Source: Mageeibacillus sp. UBA6980 (GTDB taxonomy: Bacteria; Bacillota; Clostridia; Saccharofermentanales; Saccharofermentanaceae). From it: a DNA stretch of 64,000 bases. Below, in pieces: positions 44,747 through 54,424 of this stretch. Position numbers and translations under genes: made by a program. The notes under the pieces are model-generated. The model made no database searches and was not told where the DNA came from. It was given only the letters and a program-made list of their open reading frames with translations. The stretch is taken from contig DJYK01000028.1 of assembly GCA_002450095.1 (NCBI GenBank), positions 1 through 64,000 on the forward strand. The letters run 5' to 3'. The stretch's first letter is position 1. Each line of letters opens with the position of its first letter.

Positions 44747-45978
44747 AAGACCGCCTCCGAATTCTTCTTTATCCTGGGAGACGTCCCGTACCTCGACACA
44801 CTCAGGATGAGGCCGTAAGCGATGAGCAGGAACAACTGCGCGGTTCCGCCGTAACTTACGAAAGGAAGCGTAACTCCGGTCGAAGGGATAACCTGTAACT
44901 CAACCGCTATATTCAGCACGACCTGAACGAATATAAGCGACGTGCATCCCGTCGCAAGCATCCTCGCGAAAACGGAATTAGCCCTTATGACTATCATCAC
45001 GAACAGGGCAAACATAAGAAGGTACATGGATATCAGGACCGCGCCTCCGACAAATCCGGTCTCCTCTACGTAGATGGAAAATATGTAGTCGTTCTGAGCC
45101 TCGGACACATAGTTGTATTTCGCACGGGATGCGCCGAGACCTCTGCCCCACATTCCGCCGGAGCCCAATGCGTTATGAGCATTCGTAACCTGACGCAATT
45201 CGTCTTCAGTTACATCAACCTCTTCGTCGCCGCTCGTTGCCGCGAAGATGTTTATTCTCTGATAAACGTGAGCAAAGTTCTTACGGAAGTCGGGCTTGAC
45301 CATTATGAATATACCGGCGAATATGAGTCCTGCGATGAGAATAACGCCTCCGCCTAATATCCAGGTCTTGATGCCTGCGCCCGAATTAACCATGCAGATA
45401 AATACGATGACGCCGATTATGAGGAAGCACGATGCGTGCGGCTGGGCAAGGATAAAGACGTCTACAAGCAAGGCAGCACCTACGGGGAGAATAAAATCGA
45501 AGAAGGCGTGATTCCACACCTGTCCCCTGGGAGTCTTAGCCTTAAGTCCTCCTGAGGCGCGAAGTTTTACGATGTATTCGCGGTAACCTGCGAGCGCGAT
45601 TATGAGACCGACCTTACACAGCTCCGAAGGCTGGAACTCGAACGGACCTATAAGGATCCACCTCTTAGCACCGTTGATCTCGGTACCTACGAGACGGACC
45701 AGGATAACGAATCCGAGGCTCGCGAGATAAGCCGACGTAAAGATCGCCGGATGCTTAAAGAAGTTGACCGGGATAAACGATATGACCAGGGCGGCTATAA
45801 GTCCTACGACCGTCCATATGATCTGTCTTTTGAGATAGTACATCGAATCGTGAGCCGTCTTTGCATAACCTGCGGGTCCCGATACGGAATAGAGTATGAC
45901 AAGACCGAACACGACTATCGCGAACATCATGAGTATCAGAGGTATATTGCTTTTTCTGTAAACACTAATCTTTGTCAT
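44743..45978 (-). CDS. ftsW: SEDS-family peptidoglycan glycosyltransferase
   Basis: This 411-aa ten-span membrane protein polymerises glycan strands at the septum together with its class B penicillin-binding protein. The SEDS signature is seen in ALGSGGMWGRGLGASR and FVSYGGTAQLFLLIAYG near the C terminus. Position in the cluster and presence of pbp upstream favour FtsW rather than RodA or SpoVE, but paralogs cannot be excluded. Confidence 0.93.
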   Translation of the reverse strand: MTKISVYRKSNIPLILMMFAIVVFGLVILYSVSGPAGYAKTAHDSMYYLKRQIIWTVVGLIAALVISFIPVNFFKHPAIFTSAYLASLGFVILVRLVGTEINGAKRWILIGPFEFQPSELCKVGLIIALAGYREYIVKLRASGGLKAKTPRGQVWNHAFFDFILPVGAALLVDVFILAQPHASCFLIIGVIVFICMVNSGAGIKTWILGGGVILIAGLIFAGIFIMVKPDFRKNFAHVYQRINIFAATSGDEEVDVTEDELRQVTNAHNALGSGGMWGRGLGASRAKYNYVSEAQNDYIFSIYVEETGFVGGAVLISMYLLMFALFVMIVIRANSVFARMLATGCTSLIFVQVVLNIAVELQVIPSTGVTLPFVSYGGTAQLFLLIAYGLILSVSRYGTSPRIKKNSEAVL

Positions 45979-47389
45979 CGTTGATCAATCCTTCAGCGAG
46001 CGTCTCGAATCCGAACGAATGGGAAGCCTTAAAAAGAATCGCATCTCCTTCCCTGATGATCTCGCTTAATCTTCTGCTCACTTCTTGTGTGTCTTCACAC
46101 GATATGATTTCCGTCGTTTTGTTATTCTTTCTGAATCCTCTTATGAAAGCATCGCGATCCTCACCCGTGACGATCACCTTATCGAATGCAAATCCGCCTG
46201 CCGCTTCTCCGGTCTTCTCGTGAAGAAAAGAAGACTGATCTCCGAGTTCGAGCATACCTCCGAGGACCGCGATCTTACGCTTGCCTTTCACATTTTGAAG
46301 GGACGGGAACGCAGCCGCCATCGATTCGGGTGACGCATTATAAGCATCATTGATTATTGTATATTTCTTTCCGTAATATGTCTTGCCTCTGCCGTCCATC
46401 GGAGTGTACGAAGCAATGGCTTTACGGGTAAGATCCATATCAGCCTTAAGAAAATCCGCGATGAACAGAGCGAAGCAGGCATTGCGGACATTATGGCTGC
46501 CGCTTAAGCTTATGTGCATATTCTCATAAACATTCTTCCTGTCGCCTACGGTTATGACGGCACTAAAATCAGTTCCGTCATTATCCTTGATGTCATATGC
46601 ACGGATCCCGACAGGGCCCGTAACGGCTTTATCAGAACAGACTTCGGCAAGTCCGTTGTTAAGAGGAATTATATTTCTCACATAATCTGACAGGAAACCG
46701 TCATCTCCGTTTACGATGAGGATCCCCTGCTCCGTCAATCCGTCTATGATCTCACATTTGGCCGCTCTGATCTCTTCTCTCGATCCGAGCCTTCCTATGT
46801 GCGAATATCCCACATTGGTGATTACGGCAATATCGGGATTCGCGATCTTTGTAAGATACTCTATCTCCCCTCTTCCCCGCATGCCCATCTCGAGCACCAG
46901 CACATTCGTATTATCGGGCGCCTGAAGTATCGTCGTCGGAAGTCCTATCTCGTTATTAAGATTCTTCTTAGTCGAATAGACGTTAAAGGACGGCTCCAAA
47001 GCCGCAGTTATGAGGTTTCTTGTCGTAGTCTTTCCGACGGAACCGGTAACCGCGATGACTTTCGCACCGAGTTTAAACCTGTAATGCCTCGCGAGATCTC
47101 CCAACGCTGTGCAGGTATCCTTTACGACGATCCCGACGGCGTTGTCAGGAACCTTCGTGGCGCTGTTTACGACAACCGCATAAGCCCCCTTAAGGATGGC
47201 ATCAGATGTGTAATTATGCCCGTCAAAATTCTCACCCTTAAGAGCGATATAGATGTCGCCTTCTTTGATTGTTCTGGTATCGGTCGACACACCGGATATA
47301 AACAGAGTACCGGAGATGGAACCTTTACGGTTGACTACCGTTCCGTTAACCGCAGATACGACTTCATCAAACGAGAACATCCGTCTCAT
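45965..47389 (-). CDS. murF: UDP-MurNAc-tripeptide:D-alanyl-D-alanine ligase
   Basis: This 474-aa ATP-dependent ligase adds D-Ala-D-Ala to the wall precursor. ATP loop VIAVTGSVGKTTTRNLI near residue 110, plus the usual central and C-terminal Mur ligase domains with NDAYNASPESM. It overlaps murE by 4 nt and ftsW by 14 nt. Confidence 0.96.
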   Translation of the reverse strand: MRRMFSFDEVVSAVNGTVVNRKGSISGTLFISGVSTDTRTIKEGDIYIALKGENFDGHNYTSDAILKGAYAVVVNSATKVPDNAVGIVVKDTCTALGDLARHYRFKLGAKVIAVTGSVGKTTTRNLITAALEPSFNVYSTKKNLNNEIGLPTTILQAPDNTNVLVLEMGMRGRGEIEYLTKIANPDIAVITNVGYSHIGRLGSREEIRAAKCEIIDGLTEQGILIVNGDDGFLSDYVRNIIPLNNGLAEVCSDKAVTGPVGIRAYDIKDNDGTDFSAVITVGDRKNVYENMHISLSGSHNVRNACFALFIADFLKADMDLTRKAIASYTPMDGRGKTYYGKKYTIINDAYNASPESMAAAFPSLQNVKGKRKIAVLGGMLELGDQSSFLHEKTGEAAGGFAFDKVIVTGEDRDAFIRGFRKNNKTTEIISCEDTQEVSRRLSEIIREGDAILFKASHSFGFETLAEGLINDDKD

Positions 47390-48888
47390 GATCTGTCCTC
47401 CTGTATCTTACGGACCGCCTCTGCCGCGACCTCGGCATCATCAAAATGAATGGTCCTGTCTTTGAATATCTGATAATCCTCGTGCCCTTTACCTGCGATC
47501 AGGACGATGTCACCGGGCTTCGCTGCGAGGACGGCTTTCCTGATCGCTTCTGCTCTGTCGGCGACGATCTCGAACTTACCGCCCGTCTTCTCTATAGAAG
47601 ACACGATATGCCCGATGATGACCATCGGATCTTCGGTCCTCGGATTATCCGAAGTAACTATCGTATAATCTGACTTCTTACCGGAGACTTCTCCCATCTC
47701 GAACCTTCTCGTATGAGATCTGTCCCCTCCGCATCCGAATACGGTTATGACACGCCCCTGTGTTGTTTCTCTGAGCGTATCGAGCACATTCTCGAGACTT
47801 GCAGCATTGTGTGCATAGTCAACGAGTATAGTGATGTTAAGATCGTTTTTAACAGGCTGAAGCCTTCCGGGAACCTCGATATGAGCAATACTGTCCAGGA
47901 CGGAATCTTTATCCGCCCCCGAAATAAACGCGACCGCTATGGCACAAAGAGCATTATAAACATTAAACACACCGGGAATACCGACAAATACATCTCCTTC
48001 GTACCATGGACTTATCAGTCTGAATGAAGTGCCCGCATGACCGTCGCGGTTCCCGTGAACTATGTCAACGGCGCGAACATCACAGCCGTCCGACATTCCG
48101 TAGGTATATATCTTCGAGCAATGCTCTCTTGCTCTGTCTAAGAATCTTCCGCTCACCGGTGTATCCGTGTTTATGACCGCGGTATCACACATCTCCATGA
48201 GTTTAAGCTTACAGTTAAGATAGTCCTCCATATCCGGGTGTTCGTTACCGCCGATATGATCCTCATAGAAATTGGTATAGCAGCCGATATCAAAACCTAT
48301 TCCGCACACGCGGTCGAGCTTCAACCCCTGACTGCTGACTTCCATTATGCAGGCTTTGGTATCACAGTCCGCCATCTTCCTTAACAATTCATAATTATCC
48401 CGCGCTTCCGGAGTAGTATGAGCGGCATGCTTCTTCTCCCCGTCCACAATATCGTAAACGGTTCCGATAAGCCCTGTCTTTATCCCCGAATGCTCCAGCA
48501 TATCCGCGATCATAAACGTGATCGTAGTCTTACCCTTCGTTCCGGTGACACCGATCATATTCATCGTGCTCTCCGGATCTTGGAAGAACTGTTTGGCGAT
48601 AAGAGCAGATGCTTTACGGGAATCTGAAACCTTTATGATACAGGCCTCATATCTGTCTCCTTTGGCCTTAAGCTCCTCATCCGTAAACGGGCAATCGTTC
48701 GAGTCTGCGACTATCATCGAGGCACCGCTCTCGAGCGCCTTATCTATATAGACGTGACCATCCGATGTAAACCCCTTAACGGCAACAAATATGCTTCCCG
48801 GGATGACTTTCCTCGAATCGAATTCGACAGATGTATACTCCCTGTCTTCAACGCCTGTTATCACCTTATGTTCAATATCGATAATCAT
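47386..48888 (-). CDS. murE: UDP-MurNAc-dipeptide:meso-diaminopimelate ligase
   Basis: This ligase of about 500 aa adds the third residue of the peptide stem. ATP loop GVTGTKGKTTITF near residue 125. The motif TSDNPRTEDP (DNPR) marks the meso-diaminopimelate-specific type, so the wall should be of the meso-DAP class. I use the ATG at 48886-48888, 1 nt after the pbp stop codon. The longer frame would lie inside the pbp gene. Confidence 0.95.
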   Translation of the reverse strand: MIIDIEHKVITGVEDREYTSVEFDSRKVIPGSIFVAVKGFTSDGHVYIDKALESGASMIVADSNDCPFTDEELKAKGDRYEACIIKVSDSRKASALIAKQFFQDPESTMNMIGVTGTKGKTTITFMIADMLEHSGIKTGLIGTVYDIVDGEKKHAAHTTPEARDNYELLRKMADCDTKACIMEVSSQGLKLDRVCGIGFDIGCYTNFYEDHIGGNEHPDMEDYLNCKLKLMEMCDTAVINTDTPVSGRFLDRAREHCSKIYTYGMSDGCDVRAVDIVHGNRDGHAGTSFRLISPWYEGDVFVGIPGVFNVYNALCAIAVAFISGADKDSVLDSIAHIEVPGRLQPVKNDLNITILVDYAHNAASLENVLDTLRETTQGRVITVFGCGGDRSHTRRFEMGEVSGKKSDYTIVTSDNPRTEDPMVIIGHIVSSIEKTGGKFEIVADRAEAIRKAVLAAKPGDIVLIAGKGHEDYQIFKDRTIHFDDAEVAAEAVRKIQEDRS

Positions 48889-48889
48889 A

Positions 48890-51301
48890 TCAACCGACCA
48901 TTCCTTCGGATTCTTCAGTCTCGCTGTCATCTGAGACAACACCGTCTTCACTTTCAGGTTCCGTGCTCTGAGTATCCGCATCAGGAGCAATCTGAGTATC
49001 CTCGAGCGTGACGGTTACGATCGAGCCCGAGAAGACCGTACTTCCGTAAGGCTCGCTCTGACTTACGCATATGCCCATGACATCGCCTTCGATATAGCAA
49101 TTGAGATTGGCGTCTCTCAATGCCTCCATACACTCGATCGCGGTCTTACCCGACAGATTCGGAACAGTGCTCGAAAGCATCTGTATATTGTCGCTTTCGG
49201 GGTACAGCATTACTATTCCGCTGCTGTAAAGCTGAGCGTCAGTCGAAGGATATGTAGCACCGACGACCGTATCAGCCGTCATCGTCGTAGTACCGTATAC
49301 ACAGGAGATGCCGTTATAACCGATCCTCGATGCGGCTTCTGTAGCCGTAAGTCCGACGACGGGCTGAACCCAGTATCTGGTCGTAAGCTGATCGTAGTCT
49401 TCGGCAGTCAGTACCCTCGGAACACCCATATATCTTAAAGTTCCCTCAACTATATGAGCCGCTGTCGCAGCCGCTGCAGACGAACCAACGGAGTTCTCGG
49501 CGGGCTTATTCAGAACAACGAGGACTGCGATCTGAGGATCGTAAGAAGGAGCGAAACACGAGAATGACAGAACGTGCGCACCTGCCAGCTCACCGTTCTC
49601 GATCGTGGATGTGGAAGTCTTACCCGCAACATAATAACCCGGAACCTGACCCGCGGAACCCGTACCTTCGTCAACAACGTTAACCATGAGCTGTCTTACT
49701 CTCTCGCATGTGCTCTCGGAGAAGATCGTTCTTATAACCTCAGGCTCTATCTCATCGACGATATTATTATTCTCATCGGTAATGTAATGCACGATATGCG
49801 GAACCATGAGATTGCCTCCGTTAACGATCGCGCAGTAAGAGTTGAGAAGCTGAATAGGAGTGACCGTCGCGGACTCGCCGAATGACAAACAGCTCATATC
49901 GATTATGGAAGGATCGGTATGGAAGATACCCGTTCCTTCTGCGGGAAGATCGATACCGGTCGTCTCATAGAATCCGAACATGTGAACGTATCTGTAGTAT
50001 CTGTTTACGCCGATCCTCTGTGCCAGCTGAACGAAGATAGGGTTACATGAATTCTCGAACGCCTGTCTTAAACTCTCGGTGCCGTGGTTGCCGCCGTTCT
50101 GCTTCTGAAGCCAGCAGGAGATCGTATCGATGTCGGACACCTGGATCGGGGCATCGGAGAATTCCTCATTCTCGTTTGTCAGGTTCTCCTCGAAAGCGAT
50201 ACACGTCGTAAGGGCCTTAAATGTGGAACCCGGCTCGTAAGTATCGGATATACATCTGTTCCTCCAGACGTTTCCGAGAAGATAATCGACCTGTTCCTCG
50301 TCGCTGTATGCATTCCAGACGATAGGATCCATACCGTAAGGAATACCGTACGGATCATTAAGATCATAGTCAGGCAAGGATACCATTGCGAGGATCGCTC
50401 CGGTATAAGGATTCATGACTATGGCACAGATACCGTCCCTCGGAGCGTACTGAATATAAGCACTTCGGCATACCTCCTCGGCGATCCTCTGTATATTGAT
50501 ATCCACGTTAAGTACAAGGTTATTACCGTTCACGGCAGGCTGCGTTATGGCATCCGAATACGGAAGAACACCCTCTGTGCCCTGATCGACTTCCGAATAT
50601 CTGTAACCGTCCGTACCGGACAGTATGTCATTATAGTAAGCCTCAAGACCGTATATGCCTCGCAGACTGACACCGTCATTGGATGCATATCCTATAATCT
50701 GCGCCGCGAGGCTTCCGTAATTGTAATATCTTTGAGGAACCGCCAGGAAGGATATTCCCGCGAGATCATGCTGAGTGCAGTATGTCTTGGCGGGCTCTGC
50801 CAATTCGGCTTCGAGATTTCTGACGAGATCCATTCCCGCAACATCATTTCTGGGATCATTAGGATCCTCGGGATCTACGGGCAGAACTGCATCTATGTCA
50901 TCATATGTAAGCTGCAAAAGCTCAGCCATATCATTAATAAGCTGAGTCCTTGTAAGCGTACCGTCCTCGATCTCATCGGAACTCATAAGGACCTTAGGAG
51001 ATATTACCACCGTGTAGTTATACGTATTCGATGCGACCGGCATGTTGTTCGCATCATAGATAACGCCGCGATCCGCTTCATAGGACATCATCCTCCACTG
51101 CTGATTAGAGGCCGCCCTCGCATAGACATCATAATTTGAAACGGTGGTCTTATAAAGGTCATATATCAGATAAAGAGAAAAAAGACCCATCATAGCAAAA
51201 ATAGCGAGGGTAAATCCCAGGGACACCCTCTCATTTCTACTCTTACCGGTCTTCTCTTCTTTAAGATCGTCTGTATTGTTTACTATCTTTTCTTCAGCCA
51301 T
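48890..51301 (-). CDS. Penicillin-binding protein, SpoVD/PBP2B type, with PASTA domains
   Basis: This 803-aa class B transpeptidase has a membrane span at about residues 30-50, a dimerisation domain, and a transpeptidase core. The core has the active Ser in YEPGSTFKALTT, SCN in ENSCNPIFV, and KTS in VAGKTSTSTIE. Two PASTA repeats lie near the C terminus (SAVVGATYPS-like and TVPNLSGKTAIECMEALRDA), followed by an acidic tail. PASTA domains bind wall material or lipid II and are typical of SpoVD and PBP2x-like division enzymes. Whether it serves division or spore cortex synthesis is not clear from sequence; the division cluster context favours the former. Confidence 0.93.
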   Translation of the reverse strand: MAEEKIVNNTDDLKEEKTGKSRNERVSLGFTLAIFAMMGLFSLYLIYDLYKTTVSNYDVYARAASNQQWRMMSYEADRGVIYDANNMPVASNTYNYTVVISPKVLMSSDEIEDGTLTRTQLINDMAELLQLTYDDIDAVLPVDPEDPNDPRNDVAGMDLVRNLEAELAEPAKTYCTQHDLAGISFLAVPQRYYNYGSLAAQIIGYASNDGVSLRGIYGLEAYYNDILSGTDGYRYSEVDQGTEGVLPYSDAITQPAVNGNNLVLNVDINIQRIAEEVCRSAYIQYAPRDGICAIVMNPYTGAILAMVSLPDYDLNDPYGIPYGMDPIVWNAYSDEEQVDYLLGNVWRNRCISDTYEPGSTFKALTTCIAFEENLTNENEEFSDAPIQVSDIDTISCWLQKQNGGNHGTESLRQAFENSCNPIFVQLAQRIGVNRYYRYVHMFGFYETTGIDLPAEGTGIFHTDPSIIDMSCLSFGESATVTPIQLLNSYCAIVNGGNLMVPHIVHYITDENNNIVDEIEPEVIRTIFSESTCERVRQLMVNVVDEGTGSAGQVPGYYVAGKTSTSTIENGELAGAHVLSFSCFAPSYDPQIAVLVVLNKPAENSVGSSAAAATAAHIVEGTLRYMGVPRVLTAEDYDQLTTRYWVQPVVGLTATEAASRIGYNGISCVYGTTTMTADTVVGATYPSTDAQLYSSGIVMLYPESDNIQMLSSTVPNLSGKTAIECMEALRDANLNCYIEGDVMGICVSQSEPYGSTVFSGSIVTVTLEDTQIAPDADTQSTEPESEDGVVSDDSETEESEGMVG

Positions 51302-51842
51302 CCTGTTGTGCTTCGAGGTAGTAGTTTGTCAGTGCTTCGACTGCACTGTCATACGCTTCCTCGCTGATTCCGTACTCCTCGTCATATGATACCATAGTTA
51401 CGAGTTTATCATCTTCGGGCATAGGGATCGTTACGACCTGATTTGCATTAGGATCCTGCATACCGAGAGCCAGAGCCTGTGCTCTGATGCTGTCCATATC
51501 CGTAATGCCGTTAACGTCCGCCTCAGAATCGAGGATATTCCTCTTAAGCACTGCGATCTCGTCCTTCAGATCCGAATTATCCTTCGCAAGCTCTGCAAGT
51601 CCTACCTGAGGATTGATAAGGAGAATAAAGAATACACCTACAAACATAATGAGTCCGACGGCGATGATCGTCTCGAACACTCTGTTCCTCGTTGCTCTTC
51701 TTATCTTCTCTCTATCCTTACGGATCTCTTCCGTCTTATCTTCGGGAGGGTTTGACATACTAAGCTCAGGGTACTTATACACCTGTCTTGCGATCGGCAT
51801 GTACACTTCCGTATAATACTCTTGTTCCTTTACTGAAGACAT
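51294..51842 (-). CDS. ftsL: FtsL-like division protein
   Basis: This 182-aa bitopic protein has a cytoplasmic basic N-terminal part, one membrane span (about residues 58-80), and a leucine-zipper-like coiled coil (LAELAKDNSDLKDEIAVLKR) outside. It is typical in size and position for FtsL, between rsmH and pbp, though FtsL sequences are poorly conserved. The acidic C-terminal extension of ~60 residues is longer than usual. Confidence 0.8.
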   Translation of the reverse strand: MSSVKEQEYYTEVYMPIARQVYKYPELSMSNPPEDKTEEIRKDREKIRRATRNRVFETIIAVGLIMFVGVFFILLINPQVGLAELAKDNSDLKDEIAVLKRNILDSEADVNGITDMDSIRAQALALGMQDPNANQVVTIPMPEDDKLVTMVSYDEEYGISEEAYDSAVEALTNYYLEAQQDG

Positions 51843-52804
51843 CAGTATGTCCCCCCTCTTTCAAAGACCCTAAGCTTCGCGCTGTGAGATCTGTTATTAA
51901 CTTTTAATTCTTCTTCGGTTGCCGTAACGGGCTTTCTTGTAATGACTCTCCCCTTACTTTTCTTACCGCACACACATACGGGAAGATCCTTCGGGCAAGT
52001 GCACGGATCCTGAAGCGTTTTGAACGCCTCTTTAACTATCCTGTCTTCGAGAGAATGGAAGCTTATTACTGCCATTCTTCCGCCTTCGGATAATCTTTCC
52101 GGACCGTCTTCGAGCAGACGTCTTACTGCATCCAACTCTCCGTTGACCTCGATCCTGATCGCCTGAAAACATCTTCTTGCAGGATGCTGATCCTCATATC
52201 TCGCCTTCGAAGGCATATACGAAGCGATGCTCGAAGCAAGCTTTAAGGTCGAGTCAAACGGCTTGTCCTTCCTGTCCCTGACGATCCCTGCCGCGATCCT
52301 TCCCGCATATCTCTCTTCACCGTAGAGTCTGAAGATCTCTTCAAGCCTCTTCTGATCATATGCGTTCACGACCTCATAAGCAGACAGCTTCTGTGTACTG
52401 TCCATCCTCATATCCAACGGACCGTCGACCGCATAAGAGAATCCTCTTTGGGCCGTATCGATCTGATGTGAGGATACCCCGAGATCCGCCAGTATTCCGT
52501 CAACCTTGTCAATGTTCAATTCGTCAAGCACATTCCCTATGGAAGAGAAGTCTGACTTTATCACTTTCCAGTTCTTATCGGCGTGACCTGCAGCTTTTGC
52601 CCTGCAGACTTGAAGCGCCTCATCATCCTTATCAAGGGATATCAGAACCCCTTCGGGACCCAGATGACTTAAGATCCCCTCACTGTGACCGCCTCCGCCG
52701 GCAGTACAGTCCACATATATTCCCGACGGTCTTATCGCAAGTGCTTCCATACACTCGTTGAACAGTACAGGTATATGAGAGAACTCATTGACCTTCGTGT
52801 TCAT
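51842..52804 (-). CDS. rsmH: 16S rRNA m4C1402 methyltransferase
   Basis: This 320-aa enzyme methylates N4 of C1402. Signature YVDCTAGGGGHSEGIL near residue 30, LGVSSHQIDTAQRGFSY near 105, and the C-terminal SFHSLEDRIVK are present. It shares one base with both neighbours, mraZ and ftsL. Confidence 0.97.
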   Translation of the reverse strand: MNTKVNEFSHIPVLFNECMEALAIRPSGIYVDCTAGGGGHSEGILSHLGPEGVLISLDKDDEALQVCRAKAAGHADKNWKVIKSDFSSIGNVLDELNIDKVDGILADLGVSSHQIDTAQRGFSYAVDGPLDMRMDSTQKLSAYEVVNAYDQKRLEEIFRLYGEERYAGRIAAGIVRDRKDKPFDSTLKLASSIASYMPSKARYEDQHPARRCFQAIRIEVNGELDAVRRLLEDGPERLSEGGRMAVISFHSLEDRIVKEAFKTLQDPCTCPKDLPVCVCGKKSKGRVITRKPVTATEEELKVNNRSHSAKLRVFERGGTY

Positions 52805-53235
52805 TACAGACCCTCTACATAGTACTTGGTCTCAAGTCCTTCTATCGAACTCAGATCAAAGTCTTCGGCATCGTAGTGAACCTTCGTGCAGATATCGAGC
52901 TTACCGTCGATATCAAATACACATATCTCTTCACCGGGATTAGCACCTATGCGATCCCAGAGTTCGCGGGATACGCTGATCCTTCCCTGCGAGTCGACCG
53001 TGCACTCCAGAGCCTCGCCTATGATGATCCTTCTCATCTTTCTGACCTCGGGGTCCATCGAATTGAGTTTGCCAAGCTGTTCTTTAACTCTGGCAAAAGC
53101 CTCAGCCGGATAAACGCAAAGATAGCCCTTATCCAAGCTGTTTGTTACCACCAGCTTGTCACCAAGACTCTCTTTGTGCTTAGAGGGGATGAAGAACCTC
53201 CCCTTGGCATCGATTTTCTTAATGTCTCTTGCCAT
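52804..53235 (-). CDS. mraZ: Transcriptional regulator MraZ
   Basis: This 143-aa protein has two AbrB-like DNA-binding units (residues about 8-50, KIDAKGRFFIPSKHK, and 78-125, TVDSQGRISVSRELWD). MraZ binds repeats upstream of its own gene and represses the division cluster. First gene of the operon, directly behind a promoter with candidate binding repeats. Confidence 0.97.
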   Translation of the reverse strand: MARDIKKIDAKGRFFIPSKHKESLGDKLVVTNSLDKGYLCVYPAEAFARVKEQLGKLNSMDPEVRKMRRIIIGEALECTVDSQGRISVSRELWDRIGANPGEEICVFDIDGKLDICTKVHYDAEDFDLSSIEGLETKYYVEGL

Positions 53236-53310
53236 AACCCCTGTCAGATTTGTTATTTGTGTTACTTAGAGGTAAGATACTGATCAGCTGCACCACCTTA
53301 GTGTAACGTT

Positions 53311-53327
53311 TTTCCACTTTCCTCCAC
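53311..53327 (-). promoter_or_regulatory. Candidate MraZ binding repeats
   Basis: On the minus strand, GTGGAGG (53321-53327) and GTGGAAA (53311-53317) form direct repeats 10 bp apart, one DNA turn, just downstream of the -10 box. Known MraZ sites are short GTGG/TGGG-type direct repeats with regular spacing. A third GTGG (53293-53296) lies about 20 bp further on. Confidence 0.6.
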
Positions 53328-53335
53328 ACTTCTGT

Positions 53336-53364
53336 ATTGTATATGTAACATTTTTGTTATGCAA
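53336..53364 (-). promoter_or_regulatory. Promoter of the division and cell-wall operon
   Basis: On the minus strand, TTGCAT (53359-53364), 17-bp spacer, TACAAT (53336-53341), about 100 nt before the mraZ start. The 302-nt gap between mraZ and the DUF1294 gene holds this promoter and the MraZ repeats; the rest shows nothing clear. Confidence 0.75.
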
Positions 53365-53537
53365 GCACTTTTATCGATTTTTCTTGATTATTTGTTCTTT
53401 TTTTCGGATCATTCGATCAACTGACCGGTTTTAAAGGTATGGCAAAGCAAGCGGATATAGTTCGTTAATCCGATAATTTTAATAAGTGACATCTGCAGAG
53501 GAATGCACTGTCAAAGAGTCTGTGAGATAATCAGATC

Positions 53538-53822
53538 ATGAATATATATTTATTGATAATGATCGGCATTATATGCCTTATGAATCTGATCGCATTTATT
53601 ATGTTCGGCGTTGATAAGTATAAGGCGTCTCATGACCTGTGGCGGATACCTGAAAGCACACTGATACTGTTCGCTTTCTTAGGAGGCGCTGTAGGAGCGT
53701 TGGCAGGTATGAAGGTATTTCACCACAAGACGCGTAAGATCAAATTCCGCATACTGATACCGGCCGCGCTCGTCTTCAACATCGCGGTCGCGGGATTTAT
53801 CATCTACAAGATAACGGGATGA
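53538..53822 (+). CDS. DUF1294 membrane protein
   Basis: This 94-aa protein has three predicted spans. NLIAFIMFGVDKYKA and the motif RIPESTLILFAFLGGAVGAL are typical of DUF1294. Family members are small membrane proteins of unknown role, sometimes fused to cold-shock domains. The ribosome binding site is weak. It reads divergently from mraZ and ends in its own terminator. Confidence 0.88.
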   Translation: MNIYLLIMIGIICLMNLIAFIMFGVDKYKASHDLWRIPESTLILFAFLGGAVGALAGMKVFHHKTRKIKFRILIPAALVFNIAVAGFIIYKITG

Positions 53823-53851
53823 TCACTTTCTAATAAATCTCTCGTCAGTCC

Positions 53852-53888
53852 GCGGATCATTCGCCGGATAGACCGATCCGCCTTTTTT
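53852..53888 (+). terminator. Terminator of the DUF1294 gene
   Basis: GCGGATC (53852-53858) and GATCCGC (53875-53881) form a perfect 7-bp stem with a 16-nt loop, followed by CTTTTTT. Confidence 0.8.
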
Positions 53889-53931
53889 CCAATAATAACA
53901 TGAACTTAAAACGCATGTTATAATCGACGGC

Positions 53932-54411
53932 ATGGAAGATATACATAACAAGTTCATGAAAGTCGCCATCAAAGAAGCGAAGAAAGCATATGAGAAGAAA
54001 GAGTGTCCGATAGGATGTGTGATCGTAAAAGACGGTAAGGTCTTTGTCCGTGCACACAATCTTAAACTCACGAGATCCAATGCACTCTGTCATGCGGAGG
54101 TCATCGCGATCGATAAGGCATGTAAAAAACTCGGAGACTGGCGACTTAACGATATGGATATGTATGTGACGCTTGAGCCGTGCACCATGTGTTCGGGTGC
54201 GATCATACAATCAAGGATCAGGAAAGTCTACTTCGGCGCTTACGAACCTAAATCAGGAGCCGTGTGTTCATGCAATGATATCTTCAACGTAGAACACGGA
54301 CATAATCATTATGTCGAATTCGAAGGCGGCATCATGGAAAAAGAATGCAGCGAATTGATGCAGGATTTCTTCCGTGAGATGAGAGAAAGAAATAAAAAGA
54401 GGGACCTTTGA
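53932..54411 (+). CDS. tadA: tRNA adenosine-34 deaminase
   Basis: This 159-aa enzyme converts A34 to inosine in tRNA-Arg(ACG). Zinc ligands and proton shuttle are in CHAEVIAIDKA and EPCTMCSGAI, both intact, and the family loop VYFGAYEPKSGAV follows. Length is normal. It is convergent with addA, and their 3' ends share a terminator region. Confidence 0.95.
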   Translation: MEDIHNKFMKVAIKEAKKAYEKKECPIGCVIVKDGKVFVRAHNLKLTRSNALCHAEVIAIDKACKKLGDWRLNDMDMYVTLEPCTMCSGAIIQSRIRKVYFGAYEPKSGAVCSCNDIFNVEHGHNHYVEFEGGIMEKECSELMQDFFREMRERNKKRDL

Positions 54412-54421
54412 AGTCCCCCTT
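54392..54421 (-). terminator. Terminator of the addB-addA transcript
   Basis: On the minus strand, GGGGGAC and GTCCC form a stem around TTCAAAG, followed by TCTTTTTATTT. It overlaps the last codons of tadA. Confidence 0.75.
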
Positions 54422-54424
54422 CGA

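Noticed and set aside
50084..51139. 351-aa plus-strand open frame opposite the penicillin-binding protein gene
   Set aside because: It is the antisense shadow of a well-supported gene with all transpeptidase motifs; the frame has no ribosome binding site and no recognisable domain.
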